58,490 bases of DNA from positions 1-58,490 of the forward strand of contig JAFZZY010000021.1 in the NCBI GenBank assembly GCA_017615545.1, read 5' to 3'. The notes under the pieces are model-generated. The model worked only from the letters and a program-made list of their open reading frames with translations. It was not told where the DNA came from and ran no database searches. The translations under genes were made by a program, and so were the position numbers. This DNA is from Lachnospiraceae bacterium (GTDB lineage Bacteria; Bacillota; Clostridia; Lachnospirales; Lachnospiraceae). Shown here piece after piece: positions 1 through 8,108 of this stretch (position 1 is its first letter; each line of letters starts with the position of its first letter).

Positions 1-515
1 ATGATGATGATGACGACGATGACGAGCATGAGCATCATCACCACCATCATCATGACGGCGAGTGCGACGATCCCGAGTGTGAATGCCACCATCACCATCA
101 TCACGACCACGATGACGATGATGATGACGATGACGACGAGCATGAGCATCATCACCACCATCACCATGACGGCGAGTGTGACGATCCCGAGTGTGAATGC
201 CATCACCACCACCATCACCACGGCCATGACGCGGACGAAGTATTTATCAGCTGGGGCGTTGAGACTCCCAGAAAGTACGAGGCAGCTGAGCTCAAGGCTA
301 TGTTGGATGCTCTGGATGATTCCGAGACCTACGGCCTGGTACTGCGTGCGAAGGGTATCGTGCCGGATGTGAATGGCGGCTGGCTGTTCTTCGACATGAC
401 CCCGGGTGAGGCAGAGGTCCGCACGGGCACAGCCGACTACACAGGAAAACTGTGCGTCATCGGTTCCAAACTGAACGAAGAGGCACTTGCAACACTCTTT
501 AAAGTGAATGCGTAA
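1..515 (+). CDS. CobW/COG0523 GTPase, C-terminal fragment with His/Asp/Cys-rich metal-binding region
   Basis: The gene is cut by the window start; the first complete codon is at position 3 and the stop is TAA at 513-515. The first ~80 visible residues are almost entirely Asp, Glu, His and Cys, arranged as two copies of a 38-residue (114-base) repeat containing HEHHHHHHHDGECDDPECEC-like stretches. The remaining ~90 residues (from about DEVFISWGVETP) look like the CobW C-terminal domain of COG0523 metallochaperone GTPases. Family members insert zinc, cobalt or nickel into client proteins, and a His-rich linker before the C-terminal domain is typical of the zinc- or nickel-handling types. The GTPase domain lies outside the window. 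It is followed 16 bases later by a second CobW-type GTPase, so the two are probably co-transcribed. The metal is not determinable from sequence. Confidence 0.85.
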   Translation, partial: DDDDDDDEHEHHHHHHHDGECDDPECECHHHHHHDHDDDDDDDDDEHEHHHHHHHDGECDDPECECHHHHHHHGHDADEVFISWGVETPRKYEAAELKAMLDALDDSETYGLVLRAKGIVPDVNGGWLFFDMTPGEAEVRTGTADYTGKLCVIGSKLNEEALATLFKVNA

Positions 516-531
516 TACGTAAGGAGGCACT

Positions 532-1485
532 ATGCCGAAGCAAACAGAACCCCGCGTTCCGGTCTATCTGATCACCGGATTCCTGGAAAGCGGAAAGACT
601 TCTTTTTTGAATTTTACATTGTCCCAGGAGTACTTCAACACGGGAGAGCGCACGCTCATCATCCTGTGTGAGGAGGGCGAGGTCGAGCTCGACGCCGAGC
701 GCATCCGGAAAATGAAAGCCGATGTCGTGAAGGTCGAGTCCGAGTCCGAACTCACGGGCGAATTCATGATGGTCATGGACGCCAAATATTCGCCGGATCG
801 CGTGCTCATCGAGTACAACGGCATGTGGAACCCGCAGAACATCCAGAACCTGCATACACCGGACGACTGGATCCTGTACCAGGGCATCACGACCATCGAT
901 ACGAGTACATTCAATGTGTATCTCAACAACATGAAACCCCTGATCGTTTCCATGGTCAGCTTTTCTGACCTGGTCATTTTCAACCGCTGTACGGAGGATA
1001 TGCCGCTGTCTTCTTATCGCAGAAGCATTCGCGCGACAAATCCTGCGGCGCAGATCATCTTTGAAAATGTCAACGGCGAGGTCATGAATGTTCCGGACGA
1101 ACTTCCTTACGACCTGAATGCTCCGATCATCGACATCGAAGACATGGACTACGGCATCTTTTTCATCGACGCGCAGGATCACCCCGAGAAATACAAGGGT
1201 AAGGTCGTACGTTTTGTCGGCATGGCATACCTGTCAAAAGAATTCAAGGGCGATACCTTCGTGCCCGGTCGTCATGCGATGACCTGTTGCGCGGACGACC
1301 TGACGTTCTGCGGCTACGTTTGCCACAGCAAGTTCGTGCACAACCTGAAGTCGGGCGACTGGGTCCGTGTGACCGCTGAGGTCCGCTACGAGAAGATGAA
1401 GCAGTATCGCGGCGTCGGCCCCGTGCTGTACGCACAGAACATCGAATTCTGCGAGAAGCCCGAAAAAGAGGTCGTTTATTTCTAA
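532..1485 (+). CDS. CobW-type GTPase fused to YcgQ-like (DUF1980/TIGR03943) C-terminal domain
   Basis: 317 residues, with AAGGAGG seven bases before ATG. The N-terminal half is a CobW/HypB-type P-loop GTPase: Walker A GFLESGKTS at residues 16-24 (usual form GFLGSGKTT). The CXCC metal motif normal in COG0523 is not evident, and the NKxD-type base-recognition site reads FNRC. From about residue 205 the sequence changes to a domain resembling the C-terminal part of YcgQ: VRFVGMAYLSKEF, then GRHAMTCCADD and FCGYVC, with Cys252, Cys253, Cys260 and Cys264, and a final OB-fold-like GDWVRVTAEV stretch. In Bacillus, YcgQ/YcgR and the COG0523 protein YciC are separate zinc-responsive proteins, so here one polypeptide would join the two functions. 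A role in metal delivery is inferred. No membrane segment is present, so it acts in the cytosol or at the membrane face through partners. Confidence 0.75.
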   Translation: MPKQTEPRVPVYLITGFLESGKTSFLNFTLSQEYFNTGERTLIILCEEGEVELDAERIRKMKADVVKVESESELTGEFMMVMDAKYSPDRVLIEYNGMWNPQNIQNLHTPDDWILYQGITTIDTSTFNVYLNNMKPLIVSMVSFSDLVIFNRCTEDMPLSSYRRSIRATNPAAQIIFENVNGEVMNVPDELPYDLNAPIIDIEDMDYGIFFIDAQDHPEKYKGKVVRFVGMAYLSKEFKGDTFVPGRHAMTCCADDLTFCGYVCHSKFVHNLKSGDWVRVTAEVRYEKMKQYRGVGPVLYAQNIEFCEKPEKEVVYF

Positions 1486-1521
1486 AACTGCATCCGCAGA
1501 AATACGGAGAAAAACTAAATT

Positions 1522-2796
1522 ATGACAGATAACATCCGAAGAGTTTTCCTTGTGGACTATGAAAACACTTCGATCCGCGGCTTGTACGGGATATCCTGCC
1601 TTACGGGAGACGCAAAGGTAGTGGTATTCTGTTCTACAGCCGTGATCCAGCGCGCCGTGGAGGACGTCCTGCAGGCATATAAGCAGCAGGGCATCGAGAT
1701 CGGCACCTTCATCCTGATCAAACAGGGGAAGAATGCGTTGGATTTCATGATCAGTACCTACCTGGGGTACGAGGTCAACTCGAAGATCGACAAGGAGATC
1801 TACATCATTTCCGGCGACCATGGTTATGGTTCCGCCGTGGAGATGGCGAAGCAGCTGGATTCCCGCATGCTGATCGGGAGCGGCCGGAATATCTTTGAAT
1901 GTCTGCCGGCATATATGCGTCAGGGACGCTTCGATATCGAAGATCCGAACGATTTCGCATTGCCCGCGGCCGGGGATCTTCCGAAACTGCCGCCGGCACG
2001 CGAGGACGCCCGTTCGGGACTGGCTTACCCGGTCGCCGAGCCCGCGCGCCATCCGAAACGCGAGCGCCGCTCCATCTTCGCTGCCTTCCGAAAGAAGAAG
2101 GTGGCAGAACCGGCTTCGGTCCACGCCGAGCCCGCGGATCCCGTGCATGTAGATGAGCTTCCTCCAGAAGCGAAGATGCCCGCCCGCAAAAAGAGCCCGA
2201 AGGTGGTCGTTGAGGTGATCGACCTCGAGGACCTGCAGGTTCCGACACGCGTAGTCGGTCACAAGGTCAATGAACCGAAGACCGCCGCGAAGCAGGCGGA
2301 GGCCGTAAAGGCGAAGTCGGCAGAAAGTGAGAAAAAGGCGAAAGCCGAGAAGGTGAAGGCCGAGAAAGAAAAACCGGAGAAGCCGACGAAACTTTCGCGG
2401 GCAGAAAAAGCGAAACTCGCAAAGGCCGAAAAAGAGAAGGCTGAACTGGAGAGAATTGCCCGAGAGAAGGCAGAACAGGAGAAAGCCGAGCGCGAGAGAC
2501 TCGAGCGTGAGAAGGCTGCAAAGCAAAAGAACGAGCAGCCGAAAACAGGTAAGCAGACACAGGCTGCCGGCCGCTCGCTCACAAAGCGCGAAAAACAGGA
2601 ATTGAGAAAAGACGTTGAGCTTTTGATGATGCAGGACGGGATCATTCCGGAGAAGTTCCATCTCGGGATTTCGTCCGCCATCGCCAACGCGAAAAACGAG
2701 ACAGAATGCTGCGAGGGCGTGAAGATCGCGCTCGGGCGTTTCTATCCGCAGTACATCGAGACCATCCTGCGGTACTATCACAAGTTCCGCCAATAG
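1522..2796 (+). CDS. PIN/NYN-like domain protein with central charged coiled coil
   Basis: 424 residues in three parts. Residues 1-~135 resemble PIN-like/NYN nuclease domains: FLVDYENTS near the N-terminus, KNALDFMIS and SGDHGYG in the middle, supplying the spaced acidic residues expected of a metal-dependent ribonuclease fold. Residues ~170-355 are low-complexity Lys/Glu/Ala-rich sequence with long AEKEKAE-like runs, predicted to form an extended helix or coiled coil. Residues ~355-424 form a conserved-looking helical tail (LTKREKQELRKDVELL to ETILRYYHKFRQ). It follows the CobW-YcgQ gene by 36 bases and is probably in the same transcript. RNA cleavage or binding is a family-based inference; the substrate is unknown. 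Confidence 0.7.
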   Translation: MTDNIRRVFLVDYENTSIRGLYGISCLTGDAKVVVFCSTAVIQRAVEDVLQAYKQQGIEIGTFILIKQGKNALDFMISTYLGYEVNSKIDKEIYIISGDHGYGSAVEMAKQLDSRMLIGSGRNIFECLPAYMRQGRFDIEDPNDFALPAAGDLPKLPPAREDARSGLAYPVAEPARHPKRERRSIFAAFRKKKVAEPASVHAEPADPVHVDELPPEAKMPARKKSPKVVVEVIDLEDLQVPTRVVGHKVNEPKTAAKQAEAVKAKSAESEKKAKAEKVKAEKEKPEKPTKLSRAEKAKLAKAEKEKAELERIAREKAEQEKAERERLEREKAAKQKNEQPKTGKQTQAAGRSLTKREKQELRKDVELLMMQDGIIPEKFHLGISSAIANAKNETECCEGVKIALGRFYPQYIETILRYYHKFRQ

Positions 2797-2817
2797 TGCT
2801 CGAGAAACGGGGGGTTT

Positions 2818-3660
2818 ATGAAAGAAGTTATTAACTTAACGATGGATGAAGAACGTGCGCTGTACCATCTGCAGGATGCAGTGGTGCGCGGCTGTGTGTT
2901 CGAGGGACCTGCGGACGGTGAGTCCGCGATGAAGGAGGGACGCGATCTTAGGGTTGAAGACTGTCGTTTCGCCCTTCGCTACCCTTTGTGGCACGTTCAG
3001 AGGTTCACGCTGTCGAATTCGGTCATGGAGGACACTTGCCGTGCGCCTCTTTGGTATTCCTGTGACGGTGTCATTTCGGATACCGCGATCCGCGGCGTGA
3101 AGTGCCTGCGCGAATGCGACCGCATCACGCTGAAAAACGTTTCGGCCACGTCGCCGGAATTCGGCTGGAAGTGCCGCGATCTGACGATCGAAAACGGAGA
3201 TTACACATCCGAGTACTTCCTCCTGGAGAGTAAAAACGTGAACATCCGCAACATGACATTGTCCGGAAAATACACGTTCCAGTACACGGAAAATGTAACG
3301 GTAAAGGACTGCGTCCTGAACACGAAGGATGCGTTCTGGCACGCGAAGAACGTGGAAGTGCGCGACAGCATCGTGAACGGCGAGTACCTGGGATGGTATT
3401 CCGAGGGACTGACATTGATCAATTGCAAGATCAAAGGAACGCAGCCGTTCTGCTATTGCAAAGACTTGAAACTTATTAACTGTACCATGGAAGACACCGA
3501 CCTGTCGTTCGAGTATTCGGACGTCGAGGCGGACGTTGTGGGTGAGATCCTGTCGGTGAAAAACCCGCGTTCGGGCCGCATCGTGGCGGACGGATACGGC
3601 GAGATCATCTCTTCGGAGAGCGTATTCCCGCTGACCTGTGAGATCGTGGTACGCGATTGA
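2818..3660 (+). CDS. DUF3737 family protein (right-handed beta-helix)
   Basis: 280 residues matching the DUF3737 family in length and in its repeating pattern of short strand-turn units such as LTIENGDYTS, VNIRNMTLSG, VTVKDCVLNT and VEVRDSIVNG. Each coil is about 20 residues, typical of a parallel beta-helix like that of pectate lyases or pentapeptide-like solenoids. There is no signal peptide and no transmembrane segment, so it should be cytosolic. DUF3737 has no firmly assigned function. The start is ATG after a GGGGGG stretch, 21 bases past the previous stop, so it is probably co-transcribed with the PIN-like gene. Confidence 0.8.
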   Translation: MKEVINLTMDEERALYHLQDAVVRGCVFEGPADGESAMKEGRDLRVEDCRFALRYPLWHVQRFTLSNSVMEDTCRAPLWYSCDGVISDTAIRGVKCLRECDRITLKNVSATSPEFGWKCRDLTIENGDYTSEYFLLESKNVNIRNMTLSGKYTFQYTENVTVKDCVLNTKDAFWHAKNVEVRDSIVNGEYLGWYSEGLTLINCKIKGTQPFCYCKDLKLINCTMEDTDLSFEYSDVEADVVGEILSVKNPRSGRIVADGYGEIISSESVFPLTCEIVVRD

Positions 3661-3704
3661 TCCGACGAAAGGAACATACCTAAGGCGAGATCGAGGGAAA
3701 AACA

Positions 3705-4172
3705 GTGAAAGCGAAACTTCGGATATTCTTATTTCGACTGGTCCAGCTGACCTGGGGGCTGCCGCAAACACTGGTGGGAGCCTTTGTTTTCCTGCTTACG
3801 ATCCGCAGGCCGCACTACGTGTATCACGGCGCTGTCGTGACTGCATGGAAGATGGGCGGCAGCGTGAGCCTGGGTATGTTCCTTTTTGTATCCGGGAGAA
3901 ATTCCCGCGAGAAAAACCATTTTGACATCCCGATCTGGCGGCGGACTCTGGTGCACGAGTACGGTCATTCCGTGCAGTCCCTGGTCCTGGGACCGCTGTA
4001 TCTGCTCATCATTGGCCTGCCGTCCTTCGTTTGGGCCAGCCTGCCCTGTCTGAGTCGCATGCGCCAAAAGAAAGAGATCTCTTACTACGATTTCTATCCG
4101 GAGCGCTGGGCGAACGCCTGGGGTGAGAAGGCAACAAAAGAGCCCTCCATGGGGAGGGCCCGGTATTATTGA
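3705..4172 (+). CDS. Small membrane protein with HEYGHS zinc-protease-like motif
   Basis: 155 residues from a GTG start. Hydrophobic segments lie at about residues 8-32 and 93-112. Between them is LVHEYGHSVQS, an HExxH motif of the kind found in zinc metallopeptidases, at the entry to the second hydrophobic segment. This small family occurs widely in clostridia and Bacteroides without a known function; proteolysis is not demonstrated, and no third metal ligand is obvious beyond the Glu/Asp residues in the C-terminal YYDFYPERWANAWG region. The gene ends in a convergent arrangement with the DUF1508 gene: the two coding regions overlap by seven bases, and a hairpin lies inside its last codons. 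Confidence 0.65.
   Translation: MKAKLRIFLFRLVQLTWGLPQTLVGAFVFLLTIRRPHYVYHGAVVTAWKMGGSVSLGMFLFVSGRNSREKNHFDIPIWRRTLVHEYGHSVQSLVLGPLYLLIIGLPSFVWASLPCLSRMRQKKEISYYDFYPERWANAWGEKATKEPSMGRARYY
4139..4172. terminator. Possible bidirectional terminator hairpin inside coding ends
   Basis: GCCCTCC (4142-4148) and GGAGGGC (4153-4159) form a perfect 7-base-pair stem with loop ATGG, between two converging genes. On the minus strand the hairpin would be followed by TCTTTTGTTGCC, a fair U-tract; on the plus strand only by CCGGTATTATT, which is weak. Confidence 0.45.
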
Positions 4173-4561
4173 TCGAGTATGATCAGCTCCGCTTCGGGAG
4201 CATTTTTGAGGACGCTGGCGATCCCGTTTTTGCAGGACGCTTTCGTCGTATAGGACGATGAATTTAATACGACCTCGCCGTTTCTGGCGCGAAGACGGAA
4301 GCGAAAAGCTCCGTTTTTGTCTTTATAGATCTCGAATTTCGGATTTTTGACCGGCTTAGCATCCGGATCTTTTGCGCGGACGCTGCAGTCGTCGAGGCCG
4401 ATGTCCCGGAGAGACGCCAGCCGACGCACGCTCTCCACGCTTCGCTTTGCGACCGAGAGCGAGGAAAATGAAAGCGACGTCGCGATGGGCTCGCCGTTTC
4501 GGGCATGCAAAGAAAACGTGACATTGCCCGGTATGACATTGACCACAAATCTACCCATCAT
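4166..4561 (-). CDS. DUF1508 (YegP-type) two-repeat protein
   Basis: 131 residues with two copies of the ~50-residue DUF1508 motif. The first is FVVNVIPGNVTFSLHARNGE followed by a SVAKRSVESV helix; the second is FEIYKDKNGAFRFRLRARNG followed by TKASCKNGIASV. DUF1508/YegP proteins are small, often duplicated, cytosolic proteins of unknown role. The start was set at 4561 because AAAGGA lies four bases upstream; a further in-frame ATG at 4606 lacks a ribosome site. A second ATG at 4558 directly follows and could equally be used. It converges on the HEYGHS protein gene. Confidence 0.8.
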   Translation of the reverse strand: MMGRFVVNVIPGNVTFSLHARNGEPIATSLSFSSLSVAKRSVESVRRLASLRDIGLDDCSVRAKDPDAKPVKNPKFEIYKDKNGAFRFRLRARNGEVVLNSSSYTTKASCKNGIASVLKNAPEAELIILDQ

Positions 4562-4722
4562 CGTTTCCTTTCGCAAGTTTTGGTATGTATGCACATAGTA
4601 TACCAAAAGAACGGCGAAAATGGAAGACGGGAGAAAGATAAATGATGGAAAAAGCAGGTATGAAACAGTAGGGCACGGAAGACAACAAAGACCCGGTATT
4701 CCGGTTTTATGCGGAGGAGAAT

Positions 4723-5220
4723 ATGGATACGATATGCATTAAATTAGCTGAAACGGATGAGGAGTTATGCGGAAGGGGCTACGTTCACTGTACCGCATGG
4801 AAGGAAGCTTATCGAGGCATTGTATGTGATCATTATCTGGATACGATGACTGTGGAGGCGACGACCGCGCGTGCGCGGAATTTCCCGGAAAATACGCTTG
4901 TCGCTAAGGATGGAGAAAAAGTAGTTGGCTTTGCTGTGTATGGTCCGTCAAGAGATGAAGATATGCCGGATGCAGGGGAGGTCGATGCGATCTACGTCCT
5001 TTCAGAGTACTATGATCGTAAGATCGGGTATCGATTGATGAATGAAGCGATCGCCAGGCTTAAAGAAATTAATGATTATAGTACCATAATCGTGTGGGTG
5101 CTGGAGAAGAATGAGAGAGCGATCCGTTTTTATCACAAATATGGTTTTGAATTTGACGGTTGCAAAAAGGAATGGAGACTCGGCACGCCGGTGACTATCG
5201 TCCGAATGATAAAGAAATAG
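4723..5220 (+). CDS. GNAT-family N-acetyltransferase
   Basis: 165 residues with GGAGG before ATG. The GNAT fold is recognisable: an N-terminal substrate part, the acetyl-CoA strand/turn GEVDAIYVLSEYYDRKIGYR (residues ~86-105, a degenerate R/Q-x-x-G-x-G/A pyrophosphate loop), then IIVWVLEKNERAIRFYHKYGFEFDG, the usual motif B. The acceptor could be a small molecule, peptide N-terminus or antibiotic; nothing here decides. It stands alone, with its own short leader and a promoter-terminator gap before aspartate kinase. Codon use is more AT-rich than in the neighbours. Confidence 0.85.
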   Translation: MDTICIKLAETDEELCGRGYVHCTAWKEAYRGIVCDHYLDTMTVEATTARARNFPENTLVAKDGEKVVGFAVYGPSRDEDMPDAGEVDAIYVLSEYYDRKIGYRLMNEAIARLKEINDYSTIIVWVLEKNERAIRFYHKYGFEFDGCKKEWRLGTPVTIVRMIKK

Positions 5221-5270
5221 GGAAATCTTACGATTTATGTCATAATTTCGAGGAATCTTTCGGTTTGCAC

Positions 5271-5298
5271 TTGAAAAAAATAAAAAATCATGTATTCT
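5271..5298 (+). promoter_or_regulatory. Sigma-A promoter for aspartate kinase
   Basis: TTGAAA (5271-5276), 16-base A-rich spacer, TATTCT (5293-5298), 48 bases before the aspartate kinase start. The leader is too short for a lysine riboswitch, and none is visible. Confidence 0.65.
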
Positions 5299-5345
5299 AG
5301 TATGGTGGACTTAATATACAGTTACTCATTTTTGGAGGCTCATTC

Positions 5346-6665
5346 ATGAAGAAAGTGGTTAAATTCGGCGGAAGTTCGCTCGCATCCGCAGAACAATTCG
5401 AAAAAGTGGGAGCGATCATCCGTACCGACGCCAGCCGTCGTTTCGTCGTGCCGTCAGCACCCGGAAAGCGGAATAAAAAAGATACAAAAGTTACTGATAT
5501 GCTGTACGATTGCTATGCGACCGCAGAGGCAGGAGAGGATTTCTCCGCGAAGCTCGACGCGATCCGTGCTCGTTATCAGGAGATCATCGACGGCCTGTCG
5601 CTGTCCATCTCTCTGGATGCAGAGTTCGATACCATCCGCAAAGAATTTGCCGCAAAGGCTGGCCGCGATTACGCAGCATCCCGCGGCGAGTACCTGAATG
5701 GTATCGTTATGGCAGCATATCTCGGATATGAATTCATCGACGCAGCAACCGTGATCCGTTTTAACGAGGAGGGACACTTCCTGTCCGAGCTCACAAACGA
5801 ACTGCTCGGTAAGCGTCTGGAAAATGTAGACAGCGCGGTCATCCCGGGCTTCTACGGAGCACGCGAGGACGGTACGGTCGTTACCTTCTCCCGCGGCGGT
5901 TCCGATATCACCGGTTCCATCGTAGCCCGTGCGATCCGTGCGGACATGTATGAGAACTGGACCGACGTTTCCGGTTTCCTGGTTGCGGATCCCCGCATCG
6001 TCGAGAACCCGGAAGTCATCGAGACCATTACCTATCGTGAGCTGCGCGAGCTGTCCTACATGGGCGCCGGCGTGCTGCACGAGGATGCGATCTTCCCGGT
6101 ACGTAAGGAAGGCATCCCAATCAACATTAAGAATACCAACCGTCCGGAAGATCCGGGCACATTGATCGTAGAGAGCACCTGCCGCAAGCCTCGTTTTACC
6201 ATCACGGGTATCGCAGGTAAGAAGAATTTTGCTTCCGTAACGATCGAAAAAGATATGATGAACTCTGAGATCGGTTTCGGCCGCAAGGTCCTGACCGCCT
6301 TCGAGGAAAATGATCTCTCGTTCGAGCATGTTCCGTCCGGTATCGACACCATGACGGTGTTTGTGGACCAGCACGCATTCGAAGAGAAGGAGCAGAACGT
6401 TATTTCTGCCCTGCATCGTTTGGTTGAGCCGGACAGCGTTGAGGTAGATTCCGACCTGGCACTGATCGCGATCGTGGGACGCGGTATGCGTTCGACCCGC
6501 GGAACCGCCGGCCGCATCTTCTCCGCATTGGCCCACGCACGTGTGAACGTCCGCATGATCGACCAGGGTTCCAGTGAGCTGAATGTCATCGTCGGCGTGG
6601 ACAATGCTGACTTCGAGACCGCCATACGTGCGATCTATGACATTTTTGTAACTACGAACATCTAA
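5346..6665 (+). CDS. lysC: Aspartate kinase
   Basis: 439 residues; phosphorylates L-aspartate with ATP, the first step toward lysine, threonine, methionine and diaminopimelate. The kinase domain begins with VVKFGGSSLAS (residues 4-14) and contains SRGGSDITGSIVARAI, the nucleotide and aspartate binding loop of amino-acid kinases. Two ACT domains follow from about residue 295 (ASVTIEKDMMNSEIGFG and LIAIVGRGMRSTRGTAGRIF), so allosteric inhibition by lysine or threonine is likely. The length fits the monofunctional class. The start has TTTGGAGG upstream. It is monocistronic or co-transcribed with the metallophosphoesterase 55 bases downstream. Confidence 0.93.
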   Translation: MKKVVKFGGSSLASAEQFEKVGAIIRTDASRRFVVPSAPGKRNKKDTKVTDMLYDCYATAEAGEDFSAKLDAIRARYQEIIDGLSLSISLDAEFDTIRKEFAAKAGRDYAASRGEYLNGIVMAAYLGYEFIDAATVIRFNEEGHFLSELTNELLGKRLENVDSAVIPGFYGAREDGTVVTFSRGGSDITGSIVARAIRADMYENWTDVSGFLVADPRIVENPEVIETITYRELRELSYMGAGVLHEDAIFPVRKEGIPINIKNTNRPEDPGTLIVESTCRKPRFTITGIAGKKNFASVTIEKDMMNSEIGFGRKVLTAFEENDLSFEHVPSGIDTMTVFVDQHAFEEKEQNVISALHRLVEPDSVEVDSDLALIAIVGRGMRSTRGTAGRIFSALAHARVNVRMIDQGSSELNVIVGVDNADFETAIRAIYDIFVTTNI

Positions 6666-6720
6666 GACGGTTTCCTAAGCTGTCGCCCCCCAAAAACAAG
6701 CCGAAAGGAAATCATCGCAA

Positions 6721-7911
6721 ATGATCGCAGTCATCTTAATTGCACCTTATGTTTTGGTGCACTATCATGTACTACGTTGGTTTTTATCCTGGCTCGGAGC
6801 CTGTAGCCCGTGGTTTAAGCAGAAAAAGATCTTTATTCCCATCTGCGTAGTTTATACTTATTTATCTTTGAGCCTCGGCATCGCGATCTTTGTGCCGAAC
6901 GGTTCCGTGGAACGCGCGACCCACATTATGGGTAATTACGTACTCGGTTTCTCGATGTATATAGCCATGTCGGTTGCTGTCGCGGACATCGTCCATCTGA
7001 TCCGTAAATGGTGGCTCAAGAAATATAACAAGAAGCCTTCCCGACGGTTTTTCATCATTTCCGGAGCGATCACGCTGATCGTGATCCTGGTGGTGGGCCT
7101 GTATGGTGTGATCAATGCCCGCATCATTCGCCGGACGGCTTATGATATCACGGTTCCGAAGGTGGTGGCCGGCCTCGCATCATTGAAGGTCATTTTGATC
7201 GCAGATACACATATGGGTTATAATATCGGCGTGGACTATATTGAGGATCTGGTAAATAAGATCAATCAGGAGGATGCAGATATTATCCTGATCGCCGGTG
7301 ACATCTTTGACAACAACTATGATGCGTTGGAGGATCCGAAGCGTTTATCGGAACTTTTGGCGAGCATGAAGAGCAAATACGGCACCTATGCCTGCTACGG
7401 CAATCACGATGTGGATGAAACGGTCTTCGCCGGCTTTACATTCAAGAGAGGCGATAAGCCCATCGCGGACCTGCGCATGGATCAGTTCCTGAAAGATGCG
7501 AAGATCACCCTGCTTCGTGACGAAGCCGTACTCATTGATGACAAGTTTTATGTTTACGGAAGACCGGATCTTTCAAAGCCCGGTCGTGGTATCGATGTTC
7601 GCAAGACACCGGAGGAAGTCACTGCAGGTCTGGATGCGTCGAAACCGATCATCGTGATCGACCATCAGCCGAAGCAACTGGACGAACTTGCCGCTGCCGG
7701 CGTGGATGTCGACCTGTGCGGTCACACTCATGATGGTCAGATGTTCCCCGGAAATATCCTTACCTGGCTCATGTGGGATAATTCCTACGGCTATGAGAAG
7801 TTCGAAAACATGCATAATATCGTGACTTCCGGCGCCGGTCTGTATGGGCCTTTTATGCGCGTGGGTACGATATCAGAGTATTGTCCGATCACGATCCACT
7901 TCGCTCAGTGA
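6721..7911 (+). CDS. Membrane-anchored calcineurin-like metallophosphoesterase
   Basis: 396 residues. Four or so hydrophobic segments occupy residues 1-~135 (about 3-20, 37-58, 75-98, 111-135), followed by a YkuE/YaeI-like metallophosphoesterase domain. All dinuclear metal motifs are present: DTHMG (D162, H164), GDIFD (D194), GNHD (227-230), DHQP and GHTHDGQ (334-340). Family members hydrolyse phosphoesters such as lipid or nucleotide substrates at the membrane; the substrate here is unknown. The ribosome site is AAAGGAAA. A strong terminator follows. Confidence 0.9.
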   Translation: MIAVILIAPYVLVHYHVLRWFLSWLGACSPWFKQKKIFIPICVVYTYLSLSLGIAIFVPNGSVERATHIMGNYVLGFSMYIAMSVAVADIVHLIRKWWLKKYNKKPSRRFFIISGAITLIVILVVGLYGVINARIIRRTAYDITVPKVVAGLASLKVILIADTHMGYNIGVDYIEDLVNKINQEDADIILIAGDIFDNNYDALEDPKRLSELLASMKSKYGTYACYGNHDVDETVFAGFTFKRGDKPIADLRMDQFLKDAKITLLRDEAVLIDDKFYVYGRPDLSKPGRGIDVRKTPEEVTAGLDASKPIIVIDHQPKQLDELAAAGVDVDLCGHTHDGQMFPGNILTWLMWDNSYGYEKFENMHNIVTSGAGLYGPFMRVGTISEYCPITIHFAQ

Positions 7912-7928
7912 TAAAATAATGGATATGC

Positions 7929-7973
7929 AAACCTGCTTGAATGTTTAGCATTCGGGCAGGTTTCTTTTTTTTT
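7929..7973 (+). terminator. Strong intrinsic terminator
   Basis: A stem of about 15 base pairs between 7929-7943 and 7948-7963 (AAACCTGC pairing with GCAGGTTT, continued by TTGAATG with CATTCGG), then a run of nine T. Confidence 0.9.
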
Positions 7974-8022
7974 CGTCAGGCGATTGTAATAAAAAAGTCA
8001 GATAAAGCCCTTTGGAGAGTGA

Positions 8023-8028
8023 TATAAT
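8023..8028 (+). promoter_or_regulatory. -10 element for the lipoprotein peptidase operon
   Basis: A perfect TATAAT lies 80 bases before the first gene. I cannot see a good -35 at the right distance (AGATAA at 8000-8005), so only the -10 is asserted. The leader also holds a TGGGA/TCCCA hairpin at about 8041-8062. Confidence 0.45.
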
Positions 8029-8108
8029 AGGAACAACCGGTGGGATCGAGGGAAAGGTCCCAACTTATACTTCAGGTGAACCGGAGGAAGAGATAAGGAA
8101 ATAGAAAA

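Noticed and set aside
5221..5345. Lysine riboswitch or T-box before aspartate kinase
   Set aside because: From the -10 to the start codon is only 47 bases, too short for either.
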